DNA of 64,000 nucleotides from Sandaracinaceae bacterium (GTDB lineage Bacteria > Myxococcota_A > Polyangia > Polyangiales > JAFGIB01), in assembly GCA_017881055.1 (NCBI GenBank), contig JADGRF010000040.1, forward strand, positions 1 to 64,000, read 5' to 3'. Position numbers and translations under genes: made by a program. Below the pieces are notes generated by a model, which saw only the letters and a program-made list of their open reading frames with translations, searched no databases and had not been told where the DNA came from. This document shows, one piece after another, positions 53,622-62,674 of this stretch; within the stretch, counting starts at the first letter, position 1; each line of letters begins with the position of its first letter.

Positions 53622-55349
53622 ATGTCTGCGGAGCAACCCAGAAGACCGCCCGGCGGCGCGGACGAAGAACTCGACGAGACCGCGGACGACGAGCTGGATC
53701 TGTACGAAGAGCCGGACGCCGACGACGAGAGCGTGCTGGCGGCCGAAGCCGAGCTGCGCGCTTTGCCCGAGCCGCCCGACGCGCCATCCATCGACGTGTC
53801 GTTCGACGAGACCGCCGAGGCGCGCACCGGCCGACCCGTTCGCATCATCGCGATCGGGGGGGCCCGCGGCGGAGTCGGCAAGACCGTGCTCGCGAGCAAC
53901 CTGGCGCTGTACCTCGCGACCATCGGGCGCCGCGTCGTGCTGGTCGACGCGGATCCGAGCGGCGCGAACCTGCACACGTGCTTGGGCATGCGCAAGCCGG
54001 GCTCGCTCGCGCGCGCAGGTCGCATGGGTGTGCGTCGCGACGGCACCGTGATGATCGAAGAGGCGCTCGTGAAAACGCCGTTCCCGGGTCTGCGCCTCTT
54101 GCACGCGGGCCTCGATGACCCGGGCCCCACGACCGCGAGCACCGAGCGCTTGGTCAAGCTGTTCGCGAAGCTGCGCTTGCTCGACGTCGAGTACGTCGTC
54201 GTAGACATGGGCCCGGGCTGGAGTCGCGAGGTAGTGGACGCGTATCTCGCGTCCGACCTGCCGATCCACATGACGGTGCCCGAGCCGACCGCGCTCGAGA
54301 ATACGTACTTGTTCCTGCGTGCGGCCTTCGCGCGTTTCGTGCTGCACGATGTGAAGGACCCGGCGGATCGCGAGGCGCTCTCGAAGCTGCTGAAGGCGTA
54401 CGGCTCTGCGCCGCCTCCGCTCGACCTCTTGCGCGAGCTGGACCGACAGAGCTCGCCGCTGGCAGCTGTCGTGCGCGCAGCGATGGAAGCGTTTCGGCCG
54501 CACGTGGTCATCAACCAGACGCGTCTGCGCGCGGATCTGCAGCTTGGCTTCGACATGCAGAGCGCGGCGCGACGCAGGCTCGGTCTGGCGATCGAGTACA
54601 TGGGGCACATCGATCACGACGACACCGTCTGGACGTGCGTGCGTAACCGTCGACCGCTGTTGCTCGAGGTGCCGGGCGCGAAGTCGAGCAAGAAGCTCGA
54701 GAAGATTGCGCGGCGTGTGCTGGCGCTGGAAGCTCCGCGCTCCACCGGCGGTCGCAGCTCGGCTGTGCCTCTCGACAATCACCTCGATCTCTTGGAAGTC
54801 GAGCGCGGTGCGACCGACGAAGAGATTCGGCGCGCGTACAAGCGCTGCCGCGAGCTGTACGCGCACGATTCGCTGGCGTGCTACGGGCTGCTCGAGCCGC
54901 ATGAAATCGAGACACTGCGCGTGCGCTTGGATGAGGCGTTCGACGTGCTGCTCGATCCCGCGCGTCGGCGTCCGTACGAGCTGTCGATGTTCCCTCCGGG
55001 CATGCACCCCGAGCCGGAGGTGGCGCCTGCTGTCGTCGAGGACGACTCGCCGCGCGCGCTGCCCGAGATCACGGCCGACACGGTGTTCACGGGCTCGATC
55101 CTGAAGCAGGTACGCGAAGCGCAGCGCGTGACGCTGCGCGACGTCAGTCAGAAGACGAAGATCGGCGTGCCGTACCTGAAGGCGATCGAAGAGGACGACT
55201 TCGCGCGCTTGCCAGCGGTCGTGTACACGTCCGGCTTCGTCGGCGAATACGCGAAGGCGCTGAAGCTCGACTCGCAGCACGTGAGCCGCACCTATGTGCG
55301 CCGATACAAGCGCTACTTGGAAGACAAGGAGCGCGGACTGCCGCGCTAG
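53622..55349 (+). CDS. ParA/MinD-like ATPase fused to J-like and RodZ-type HTH domains
   Basis: This 575-residue protein has an acidic N-terminal 70 residues, then a MinD/ParA-like P-loop ATPase (about 72-365). Walker A is GGARGGVGKT: the signature Lys of the deviant motif is Arg82, while K87 is kept. VVLVDADPSGANLH and YVVVDMGPGW follow. Residues about 386-454 resemble a J domain (LLEVERGATDEEIRRAYKR, FDVLLDPARRRPYE), but the HPD tripeptide is AHD, so DnaK stimulation is doubtful. Residues about 488-570 form a RodZ-type Xre HTH (LKQVREAQRVTLRDVSQKTKI, YLKAIEEDDFARLPAVVYTSGFVGEYA). The combination suggests a spatial or gene-regulating switch. maf follows after nine bp. Confidence 0.85.
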   Translation: MSAEQPRRPPGGADEELDETADDELDLYEEPDADDESVLAAEAELRALPEPPDAPSIDVSFDETAEARTGRPVRIIAIGGARGGVGKTVLASNLALYLATIGRRVVLVDADPSGANLHTCLGMRKPGSLARAGRMGVRRDGTVMIEEALVKTPFPGLRLLHAGLDDPGPTTASTERLVKLFAKLRLLDVEYVVVDMGPGWSREVVDAYLASDLPIHMTVPEPTALENTYLFLRAAFARFVLHDVKDPADREALSKLLKAYGSAPPPLDLLRELDRQSSPLAAVVRAAMEAFRPHVVINQTRLRADLQLGFDMQSAARRRLGLAIEYMGHIDHDDTVWTCVRNRRPLLLEVPGAKSSKKLEKIARRVLALEAPRSTGGRSSAVPLDNHLDLLEVERGATDEEIRRAYKRCRELYAHDSLACYGLLEPHEIETLRVRLDEAFDVLLDPARRRPYELSMFPPGMHPEPEVAPAVVEDDSPRALPEITADTVFTGSILKQVREAQRVTLRDVSQKTKIGVPYLKAIEEDDFARLPAVVYTSGFVGEYAKALKLDSQHVSRTYVRRYKRYLEDKERGLPR

Positions 55350-55358
55350 GGGTGGGCG

Positions 55359-55964
55359 ATGCCCAAGCAGAAGCGAGCGTTGGTGTTGGCTTCGGCGTCG
55401 CCGCGGCGTCGCGAGATCCTCGGGCAGCTTGGCGTCGAGTTTCGTGTGCTGCCGAGTGGCATCGACGAAACGGCGCTTCCGGCTGAGACGCCGGATGTGC
55501 ACGTACGGCGTCTGGCAGCGGAGAAGGCCGAGGAGGTGACGCAGCGCTTGGCCGGAGAGCCCGAGCAACCGCTGGTGCTGGCCGCGGATACCATCGTGGT
55601 GATCGACGAGCTCATCCTGGGCAAGCCGACCGATGACGCCGACGCCGAGCGCATTCTCCTGCGCTTGGCCGGTCGCACGCACCGCGTGATCACCGCGCTC
55701 AGCTTGCGCGACGTCAGTGGCTTGCGGCGCGAGGACTTCGCGCTGTCCACCGAGGTGCGTTTTCGCACGTTCGATGCGCAGGTGGCGCGCTCGTACGTGG
55801 CGTCGGGCGAAGGGCGCGACAAGGCGGGCTCGTATGCGATTCAGGGTTTGGGCGCGGGCTTGGTCGCGGCGATCAATGGCTCGTACACGAACGTCGTGGG
55901 GTTGCCAGCTGTCGAGACGCTCGAGCTGCTGACGCGTGCGGGGTTGATCGAGGCGTGGCCGTGA
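55359..55964 (+). CDS. maf: Maf-family nucleoside-triphosphate pyrophosphatase
   Basis: This 201-residue enzyme hydrolyses non-canonical or dTTP/UTP-type nucleotides to the monophosphate. It has LASASPRRREIL (phosphate-binding), VLAADTIVVIDELILGKP and KAGSYAIQGLGAGLV, in family order. It starts nine bp after the ParA-like fusion and overlaps yggS by ten bp, so the three are likely one transcript. Maf proteins are linked to septum and cell-shape control in some bacteria. Confidence 0.95.
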   Translation: MPKQKRALVLASASPRRREILGQLGVEFRVLPSGIDETALPAETPDVHVRRLAAEKAEEVTQRLAGEPEQPLVLAADTIVVIDELILGKPTDDADAERILLRLAGRTHRVITALSLRDVSGLRREDFALSTEVRFRTFDAQVARSYVASGEGRDKAGSYAIQGLGAGLVAAINGSYTNVVGLPAVETLELLTRAGLIEAWP

Positions 55965-56653
55965 GCGATGACGACGCTGGCGTGGCCATCGCGGAGCGCT
56001 TGGCAGGCGTGCGTGAGCGCATCGCAAGCGCATGCCGGACGGCGCGACGCGAGCCCGCCAGCGTTCGCTTGATTGCGGTGAGCAAGCGCCATCCCGTGGC
56101 GGCGATTCGCGCGGCCTATGCCGCGGGGCAGCGCGACTTCGGCGAGAACTACGTGCAGGAGCTGGCCGAGAAAGCCGATGCGCTCGTGGACTTGCCGGAG
56201 CTCAGGCTGCGCTTGATTGGCCGGTTGCAGCGCAATAAATGCAAAGACGTGGTGCGTGTGCAGGCTGGCGTCGACACGGTGGATTCGCTGCGTGTGGCGC
56301 GGGCGCTGGCCGAGCGCGCAGCAGCTACGGGCTGCACAGTGCCGGTGCTGGTGCAGGTCAACATTGGCGACGAGCCCCAGAAAGCGGGCGCCCCGATCTC
56401 CGAAGTGGCCGAGCTGGTTGCCGCGATTCGCGCCATGCCGGCTCTCACGCTGAACGGACTCATGGCGATTGCACCCGCGACCGAGCGGCCCGACGAGGCG
56501 CGCCCATTCTTTCGACGCTTGCGCGAGCTCGCACAAACCCACGGCCTGCCCGAGCTGTCGATGGGCATGAGCGACGACCTCGAGGTCGCGATCGAGGAGG
56601 GCGCCACGATGGTCCGCGTCGGCACGGCGATCTTCGGACCACGTCCCGGTTGA
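55955..56653 (+). CDS. yggS: YggS-family PLP-homeostasis protein
   Basis: This 232-residue protein binds pyridoxal phosphate on Lys in AVSKRHP. RDFGENYVQEL, LIGRLQRNKCKDVV and SMGMSDDLEVAIEEGATMVRVGTAIFG complete the family signature. It is a non-catalytic PLP carrier that keeps vitamin B6 and amino-acid pools balanced. The GTG at 55955 is used; GTG 55961 is equally possible. It overlaps maf and converges with proC, whose stop lies just one base away. Pairing of yggS with proC is common in bacteria. Confidence 0.95.
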   Translation: MAVSDDDAGVAIAERLAGVRERIASACRTARREPASVRLIAVSKRHPVAAIRAAYAAGQRDFGENYVQELAEKADALVDLPELRLRLIGRLQRNKCKDVVRVQAGVDTVDSLRVARALAERAAATGCTVPVLVQVNIGDEPQKAGAPISEVAELVAAIRAMPALTLNGLMAIAPATERPDEARPFFRRLRELAQTHGLPELSMGMSDDLEVAIEEGATMVRVGTAIFGPRPG

Positions 56654-56654
56654 C

Positions 56655-57494
56655 TCAGGAACCCGCGCGCAACTTCGCGCTGGCCTCGCGTCCGAGCTCG
56701 CGCCCGCGGTCGCGTGCGGCTTCGATGCCGGCGCTGCACGCTTCGCGCAGGCCCTTTCCCTCCATCGCGGCGATGCCAGCCTGTGTCGTGCCGCCAGGGC
56801 TCGTCACCTTGCGCCGCTGTTCGCTCGCGGATTCGGAGCCGGAGGCGAGTAACTTGCCCGCGCCGAACACAGTCTGTGTCGCCAGCTGCGTCGCCTGTTC
56901 GCGCGAGAGGCCGACGTTCACGCCGGCGTCGATCATGGCTTCGGCCATCAGAAACACATAGGCGGGTCCGGAGCCACTGAGCGCGGTGACGGCGTCCATC
57001 AGCTCTTCGGCGACGGTCACCGTGACACCGACGCTTGCGAAGATCTGCGAGGCAACCTGGAGGTCGCGCGCGGTTGCGCGTGAGCCGGCGGACAGCGCGG
57101 TCGCGCCTGCGCCCACGAGCGCGGGTGTGTTGGGCATCGCGCGGACGACCCGCGCGCCGGCTCCGAGGCGTGCTTCGATCGCCTCGAGCGGCACGCCTGC
57201 CGCGATGCTGATCACGAGCTTCTTGTCATCGATGTGCCCCGCGATCTCCGGCAGCAGCACCGGGAAGATCTGCGGCTTCACGCTGAGGACGATGACGTCG
57301 GCAGCGCACGCGCGTGCGTTGTCGCGCGTGGTCTCGATCCCGTGCTGTGCGCGCAGCGCAGCCAGCGCCTCGTCGCGTAAGTCGCTGGCGCACAGCTGGT
57401 CGGGTCGTGACGTGCCTGCGCGGAGCAAGCCTTGGATGAGGGCGCCGGCCATGTTGCCGCCGCCGAGAAACGAGATGCGTACATCGAGCGCCAT
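56655..57494 (-). CDS. proC: Pyrroline-5-carboxylate reductase
   Basis: From ATG 57494 the protein has 279 residues. It carries out the last step of proline synthesis, using NAD(P)H to reduce pyrroline-5-carboxylate. The Rossmann motif is ISFLGGGNMAGALI, followed by IVLSVKPQIFPVLLPEI and VRAMPNTPALVGAG. The C-terminal dimer helix carries the family signature ALSGSGPAYVFLMAEAM and TSPGGTTQAGI. Upstream in-frame sequence is Arg-rich and not part of the fold. It is divergent from the unknown protein gene at 57605. Confidence 0.95.
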   Translation of the reverse strand: MALDVRISFLGGGNMAGALIQGLLRAGTSRPDQLCASDLRDEALAALRAQHGIETTRDNARACAADVIVLSVKPQIFPVLLPEIAGHIDDKKLVISIAAGVPLEAIEARLGAGARVVRAMPNTPALVGAGATALSAGSRATARDLQVASQIFASVGVTVTVAEELMDAVTALSGSGPAYVFLMAEAMIDAGVNVGLSREQATQLATQTVFGAGKLLASGSESASEQRRKVTSPGGTTQAGIAAMEGKGLREACSAGIEAARDRGRELGREASAKLRAGS

Positions 57495-57604
57495 GCGCGG
57501 CAGCCTACGACCGAGCGGCCGGCTCGTGCAAACGGTTCGAAAGCGGGTCGATTTCCTGCGCACACCCCCGCCGGGGGCACGCGCTCGTGTAGATTGCCCG
57601 AAGC

Positions 57605-59035
57605 ATGTCACGCGCCGTCCAGCCGCTACGCGACGCAATTGACGCGTTCCATCGCCAGCGCTCGGCGGCGGACATCGCCTACTTCGGGCGCGGCGAGCTG
57701 GACGAGACCTGGCGCTCGACAGCGGACAGCCTGCTCGGCGAGCGTGGCGACGAGCTGTTCTACGAGGCGCGCGGCTCGCACGAGCTCGACGCGGAGCAGC
57801 ACGCGGCGATGTTGCGTCAACGTGCTTTCGTGGCCGCTCACGTCGAGCTTGCAGGCGTGCGCCGGAGCCTGCACGCGTTCATGAGCACGAAGTTGCCCTG
57901 CGCCTCTTCTGCCGTTCCGCCTGCGGCACTGCTCGACTCCCTGCTCGGGCCGGCCGACACGCACTACGGCGTGCTCGCGATTCAAGCGCTCGCGGATGCG
58001 CTCGGGGCACGGGCCGCGGATCTGTGCGAGGCTCGTGGTGCAGCTGACGACGCATTGCTGCTCTTCGGCGGCGATCCGAAGGCGCCATCGAGCGCTCTGG
58101 CCTGCGCCGAAGCGTTGCTGCGCGCCACCGATGACGCCGCGCAGGATCTGGTGCCATGGCTCGTGCGCACCGTTGCGCCGCGCGCGGGCGCGCCTGCGCA
58201 TGCGCTGCTCTTGGCACTGCGCCAGCGCGAGCTCGATGGCTTCGCGAAGGCTGATCGCCGCTTCTTTCGCTTGGCGGCGGGGCTGCGCGGGCTCGGGTTC
58301 GAGCGCGACTTGAATGCGCGCGTTCGTGTGGAGGGCGCGCCACACGCCGCGTTCATCGGTGCGGCGCGCAGTACGCCCAACGCCGTGCCGCGCGATGTGC
58401 GCTTCGTTTCGCCTACGCGGAATTTCGGCGTGCTCTCCGACGTGGAAGGCGCTGCAGCCGTGGGCGGCGGTCTTGCGCTCGCTCTGGTGTCCCCGGCGTT
58501 GCCCGTCGAGCTGCGCTGGCCGACTGGTCAGGGCGTCCCCGATGCGCTTGGTGCGCTGTTGCAACGACTGCGCGCGGACCGACTTTATCTGCGCCGTATC
58601 GAAGGGCTCAATGCCAGCGACGCCGAGAAGGTCGCGCGTCACGCCGCCATCATTCTGCTGCTCGCGGTCCGTGCCAGCGCTGCGCTGGAGCTCGCCGCCG
58701 GCCTGCACGCACGCAACAGCGCCGAGCGCAGCGAAGCGCTCACGGCCGGGCTATCGCGTGCGCTCACGCTCGATCTCCCGACCGGGTTCGCCGTGCTGGC
58801 GTGGAGCTCGTTACCGGTCTTTCAAGCCGATCTGCGCGGCCGGCTCGCAGGGTTCGCGCTGCATCCCGCCCTGCGCGACCACTTCGACGAGGACTGGTTC
58901 GAAAATCCGCGGGCGGCCGAGCCCTTGCGCGGTGCCGCTGCCCGCGGCAACACGCTCGCTGCCGAGGGTTTTTGCGCCGAGCTCGGTACCGAGCTTGGCG
59001 CCGGTGTCAAAGGCCTGCTCGAGCTCCTCGCTTGA
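57605..59035 (+). CDS. Large protein of unknown function
   Basis: This 476-residue protein is rich in Ala, Arg, Leu and Glu and looks all-alpha. No signal peptide, membrane segment or catalytic motif is visible, and I recognise no family. The N-terminus (AIDAFHRQRSAADIAYFGRGELDETWR) resembles the helical start of M3-type oligopeptidases, but there is no HExxH. The LYLRRIEGLNASDAEKVARHAA segment is a convincing helix pair. It is divergent from proC by 110 bp and precedes pepP by 30 bp, so it may be co-transcribed with pepP. Confidence 0.7.
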   Translation: MSRAVQPLRDAIDAFHRQRSAADIAYFGRGELDETWRSTADSLLGERGDELFYEARGSHELDAEQHAAMLRQRAFVAAHVELAGVRRSLHAFMSTKLPCASSAVPPAALLDSLLGPADTHYGVLAIQALADALGARAADLCEARGAADDALLLFGGDPKAPSSALACAEALLRATDDAAQDLVPWLVRTVAPRAGAPAHALLLALRQRELDGFAKADRRFFRLAAGLRGLGFERDLNARVRVEGAPHAAFIGAARSTPNAVPRDVRFVSPTRNFGVLSDVEGAAAVGGGLALALVSPALPVELRWPTGQGVPDALGALLQRLRADRLYLRRIEGLNASDAEKVARHAAIILLLAVRASAALELAAGLHARNSAERSEALTAGLSRALTLDLPTGFAVLAWSSLPVFQADLRGRLAGFALHPALRDHFDEDWFENPRAAEPLRGAAARGNTLAAEGFCAELGTELGAGVKGLLELLA

Positions 59036-59065
59036 CGGATCGCGCGCCAGCAGCACAATCGCTGC

Positions 59066-60382
59066 ATGGTCACCCAGGTTGAATTCGCCGAGCGCCGTCG
59101 TCGTTTCCTAGAGAGCATGGGGCAGGGCGTCGCGCTGATCGCCTCGACTCCGGTCGCGATTCGCAACAACGATGTCGAGCACGATTTTCGGCAGGATAGC
59201 GACCTGTTCTACCTGACGGGCTTCGACGAGCCGGCGAGCGTCCTCTTGCTCACGACCGAGCACGCCGAGCAGCGCATGGTGTTGTTCGTGCGTCCGCGCG
59301 ATCCCGAGCGCGAGACCTGGGATGGTCCGCGAGCCGGCGTCGACGGCGCTGTGCAGCGCTTCGGCGCCGACGCAGCGTTTCCAGTCGCCGAGCTCCAGAA
59401 GCGCTTGCCGGAGTACTTGCAAGATGTGAAACGTCTGCACTACCGGCTCGGTCACGACCGCGCGTTTGACAGCGTAGTGCTCGACGCTATTGATAACGTT
59501 CGTGCGCGCGCACGCGCAGGCATCACGCCGCCGCGCGAGATCGTCGACCCGGGCGTGATCGTGCACGAGATGCGTTTGCGGAAGTCCGAGGCGGAAGTCG
59601 AGACCATGCTGCGCGCGGCCGCGATCACCCGCGACGCCCATCTACGCGCGATGCAGGTCGCGCTGCCGACGCGCTACGAATACGAGGTCGAGGCGGAGCT
59701 ATTGCGCGTGTTCCGCGCGCATGGCGCCGAGCGACCCGCATACGGCAGCATCGTCGGCTCCGGCGTGAACGCGACCGTATTGCACCATCGTCGCAACGAT
59801 CGCCAGATGCAGGCGGGCGAGCTCTTGCTGATCGATGCCGGCGCCGAGTACGGCTACTACGCAGCGGACGTGACCCGCACGTTCCCGATCGGTGGACGGT
59901 TCAGCGCCGAGCAGCGCGCGGCCTATCAAGTGGTGCTCGATGCGCAGCTGGCGGCAATCGACGCGGTGCGGCCGGGCGCAACGCTGCCCGGCATTCACGC
60001 GGTAGCGCTGCGCGTGCTGGTGCGCGGCTTGATCGCGCTCGGTGTGATCGAGGGACCCGAAGACGCGGCCATCGAGAAGGAGACCTACAAGCCGTACTAC
60101 ATGCATCGCACGTCGCACTGGCTCGGCATGGACGTGCACGACGTCGGCGACTATCACGTCGGCAAGAACCCGCGTCCGATCGAGCCCGGCTTCGTGCTCA
60201 CGATCGAGCCCGGTCTGTACTTCGCTCCGAGCACGCCTTGCGATCCCAAGTGGCACGGCATCGGCATTCGCATCGAGGACGACGTCCTCGTCACCGCCTC
60301 CGGTTCGCGCGTGCTGACCGACGGCATCCCGAAGACGATCGACGAGATCGAGCGCGTGCTGGCCGCGCGGCAGGCGGCTTGA
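59066..60382 (+). CDS. pepP: Xaa-Pro aminopeptidase
   Basis: This 438-residue metallopeptidase removes N-terminal residues before proline. The creatinase-fold N-domain has FRQDSDLFYLTGFDEPAS. The pita-bread catalytic domain carries the metal ligands in order: D in LLLIDAG, D in ADVTRTFP, H in HRTSHWLGMDVHD, E in LTIEPGLY and E in GIRIEDD. GSIVGSGVNATVLHH lies between. It is cytoplasmic. The next gene, a GST, starts three bases after the stop, so both are likely on one transcript. Confidence 0.96.
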   Translation: MVTQVEFAERRRRFLESMGQGVALIASTPVAIRNNDVEHDFRQDSDLFYLTGFDEPASVLLLTTEHAEQRMVLFVRPRDPERETWDGPRAGVDGAVQRFGADAAFPVAELQKRLPEYLQDVKRLHYRLGHDRAFDSVVLDAIDNVRARARAGITPPREIVDPGVIVHEMRLRKSEAEVETMLRAAAITRDAHLRAMQVALPTRYEYEVEAELLRVFRAHGAERPAYGSIVGSGVNATVLHHRRNDRQMQAGELLLIDAGAEYGYYAADVTRTFPIGGRFSAEQRAAYQVVLDAQLAAIDAVRPGATLPGIHAVALRVLVRGLIALGVIEGPEDAAIEKETYKPYYMHRTSHWLGMDVHDVGDYHVGKNPRPIEPGFVLTIEPGLYFAPSTPCDPKWHGIGIRIEDDVLVTASGSRVLTDGIPKTIDEIERVLAARQAA

Positions 60383-60385
60383 GCC

Positions 60386-61048
60386 ATGACTTCAAAACCA
60401 CCCGCAGTCGTTCGCCTCTACGAGTCCACGATTCCCTCAGGCAACGCGTACAAGGTGCGCCTTCTGTGCGCGCAGCTCGGCCTGTCTCCCGAGATCGTGG
60501 AGCTCGACATCCTCGCGCAGCCCTCGCAGACGCGCACGCCCGAGTTTCTCGCGAAGAATCCGAACGGTCGCATTCCGGTGATCGAGCTCGAAGACGGCTC
60601 GTTTCTCGCCGAGAGTAACGCAATTCTCTGCTACTTGGCCGATGGCACGCACTACCTGCCGAGCGAGCCGCTCGCGCGAGCACGCGTGTTGCAGTGGCTG
60701 TTCTTCGAGCAGTACAGCCATGAGCCGTATCTCGCAGTGTTGAAGTTCTGGACGCACTGGGGCGGGCTGGATCGCAAGCGTCCGGACGAGATCGCCCTCT
60801 GGAAGACGCGTGGGCAAGCGGCGCTCGGCGTGATGAATCAGCAGCTCGAGCGTCAGCCGTGGTTCTCCGGCGCGCACTACGGCATCGCGGATATCGCGCT
60901 CTATGCGTACACCCAAGACGCCGACGACGTGGGCTTCGATTTCACCACGCTCGCCGCGCTGCGAACGTGGCTCGAGCGCGTGCGTGCGCAGCCGGGCTAC
61001 GTCGCGATGAAGCCCGATCCGCTGGGTAAGAAGCCGACGCTTCCCTGA
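60386..61048 (+). CDS. Glutathione S-transferase
   Basis: This 220-residue protein has a thioredoxin-fold N-domain with LYESTIPSGNAYKVRLLC (Ser in the position that activates the thiol), NPNGRIPVIELEDG (cis-Pro) and LAESNAILCYLADG (glutathione contact). The C-domain is helical, ending in FTTLAALRTWLERVRAQPGYV. It conjugates or reduces substrates with glutathione. It follows pepP by three bases and converges with the GT-C gene. The class (for example Nu or Ure2-like) cannot be fixed. Confidence 0.93.
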   Translation: MTSKPPAVVRLYESTIPSGNAYKVRLLCAQLGLSPEIVELDILAQPSQTRTPEFLAKNPNGRIPVIELEDGSFLAESNAILCYLADGTHYLPSEPLARARVLQWLFFEQYSHEPYLAVLKFWTHWGGLDRKRPDEIALWKTRGQAALGVMNQQLERQPWFSGAHYGIADIALYAYTQDADDVGFDFTTLAALRTWLERVRAQPGYVAMKPDPLGKKPTLP

Positions 61049-61057
61049 GCGACGACC

Positions 61058-62674
61058 TCACGCTTCGGGAGGGTCCGTTTCGAAGATGAGCAGCTTCGTA
61101 CCCTTGACGGAGCGCTTGCTCGTCGCGTGGTAGCCCGCGTTTCGGATGCTAGCGAGTAGGTGTCGCGTGGTCGTCGCGTCGATCTTCACGCAGATCAGAA
61201 ACAGTCGGCGATACGCCTGCTTGGTAAGCGGGTTCTTGCCGAGCCGTTGCTGCGCGGGCACCACGCGCGGCAGCATGATCACACCGGGCTCTCGCACGCG
61301 AATGTCGTAGCCCGAGCCAATGCCGGGCCTGCCCGTGATCTGGACGTTCCAGTGCGTGTAGAGCGCAAACACGTAGCGGTCTTCCGGATAGACCAGCGCG
61401 GCATCGTCCGCGGTCTTCTCCTGCTCCATCACGGCGATCAGGTCGGCAGCTCCCTGACCTTCGGGATAGGTGATGCGCGGTGCGCCGATCCCTGGCAGAA
61501 AGCGCGCCGCGATCAGCAGTGTGAGTAGCGAGGTCGCGAGGGCACGGAACCGTTCGTCACGCACGTGCTCGAGCAGGTACGCGAGCCCACTCACTACGAG
61601 CAGGAGGTGCACGGGGTGCAGGTAGATGTCGATCCGGTAGCCGCCCAAAGGGTAGAGCCGCAGCGCGGAGAGCACGAGCGACTGCGCGTACAGCGCCAGC
61701 ACAGCCAGGCCGAACCAGCGCTGCTCTGTGCGCCGGAGCGAGACGACGAGTCCGAGCGCCGCCAGCGCGGCGCAGATCAAGAGCACGACCTGGCCGCCCT
61801 GGGGGAATGAGCCGGCCAGGAAGTTCCGCCACACATGATCACGCAGGAACAGCACCCAGTCCTTGTGCGACTCGCCCAGCGGCATGAAGACGTGGCGCCC
61901 CTCCCAGTAATGCTCGAGCGAGCCGGTCTTCTGCCGACGCAGAAGCAGCGCGTAGTACAGCGCGAGCGCGAGATCGAACGCGGCGCAGCACGCGACGCTG
62001 AGCGCACGCCTCCCACGAAGCGAACGCGTCGCAGCTTCGTGGCGTTCCTGGTGTTCGCGCGGGGCAAGCCAGAGTGCGAGTGCGCCGAGATGGATCAGCA
62101 CGACGGCGACGAAGCACACGCTGTGGCCGAACGGCTGCAGCAACACGCTCACCGTGACCAGCGCCGCCAGCGGACGCAGCGCGCGGGTGCTGATCACCTG
62201 CAGGAAGATTCCCAACAACAGAAGTGTCGCGAGTCCTTCGAGCGTGTATTGCTTCACGTGCGTCGAGTACGTGACAATGGCCGGCGACACCGCGATCAGA
62301 GCCGCTGCCAAAACGCCGAGGCTCCGACTGCGGAACATGCGCAGCACGAGCAGTCCGAACACCGGAATGAGGGCCAGGCCCGCGGCGAACGGCAGCGCTT
62401 GGCCCGCAAGCTCGACATCGGTGCCCGCATCGAGGATCACTTTCATGATCAGCGTGAAGCCCACCGGCGACGACCGGCCCGCACCAAGCACGCCCTCGTG
62501 CCAGCCGACCTTCCTGACCAGCGCGACCCAGGCGTCGTCGTACCAGAGGGCTCCGGGGTCGAGTCCGGTGCGCCGCGCCCAGGCCGCGGCGACGCAGATC
62601 GCGGCCAGTCCGACTGCGAAGCCGATTCGTGCAGTTCGCGACGCGGCGGGTCCGTTGAGCGAAGGCGTGTCCAT
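61058..62674 (-). CDS. GT-C/PMT-type integral-membrane glycosyltransferase
   Basis: This 538-residue protein has about ten to eleven membrane helices. The first periplasmic loop carries the acidic pair WYDDAWVALV, the hallmark of GT-C enzymes such as ArnT and PMT, which transfer sugars from lipid-linked donors. LAAALIAVSPAIVTYSTHVKQYTLEG is also typical of ArnT-like proteins. The C-terminal 150 residues are soluble and face the periplasm. The acceptor could be lipid A, protein or another glycolipid. It is divergent from the nuo operon and lies downstream of the GST gene, converging with it. Confidence 0.85.
   Translation of the reverse strand: MDTPSLNGPAASRTARIGFAVGLAAICVAAAWARRTGLDPGALWYDDAWVALVRKVGWHEGVLGAGRSSPVGFTLIMKVILDAGTDVELAGQALPFAAGLALIPVFGLLVLRMFRSRSLGVLAAALIAVSPAIVTYSTHVKQYTLEGLATLLLLGIFLQVISTRALRPLAALVTVSVLLQPFGHSVCFVAVVLIHLGALALWLAPREHQERHEAATRSLRGRRALSVACCAAFDLALALYYALLLRRQKTGSLEHYWEGRHVFMPLGESHKDWVLFLRDHVWRNFLAGSFPQGGQVVLLICAALAALGLVVSLRRTEQRWFGLAVLALYAQSLVLSALRLYPLGGYRIDIYLHPVHLLLVVSGLAYLLEHVRDERFRALATSLLTLLIAARFLPGIGAPRITYPEGQGAADLIAVMEQEKTADDAALVYPEDRYVFALYTHWNVQITGRPGIGSGYDIRVREPGVIMLPRVVPAQQRLGKNPLTKQAYRRLFLICVKIDATTTRHLLASIRNAGYHATSKRSVKGTKLLIFETDPPEA

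Noticed and set aside
53532-56033. Long minus-strand open frame of 833 codons
   Set aside because: It lies opposite the ParA-like fusion and maf, is Arg/His/Ala-rich and has no fold signature. It is a high-GC shadow.
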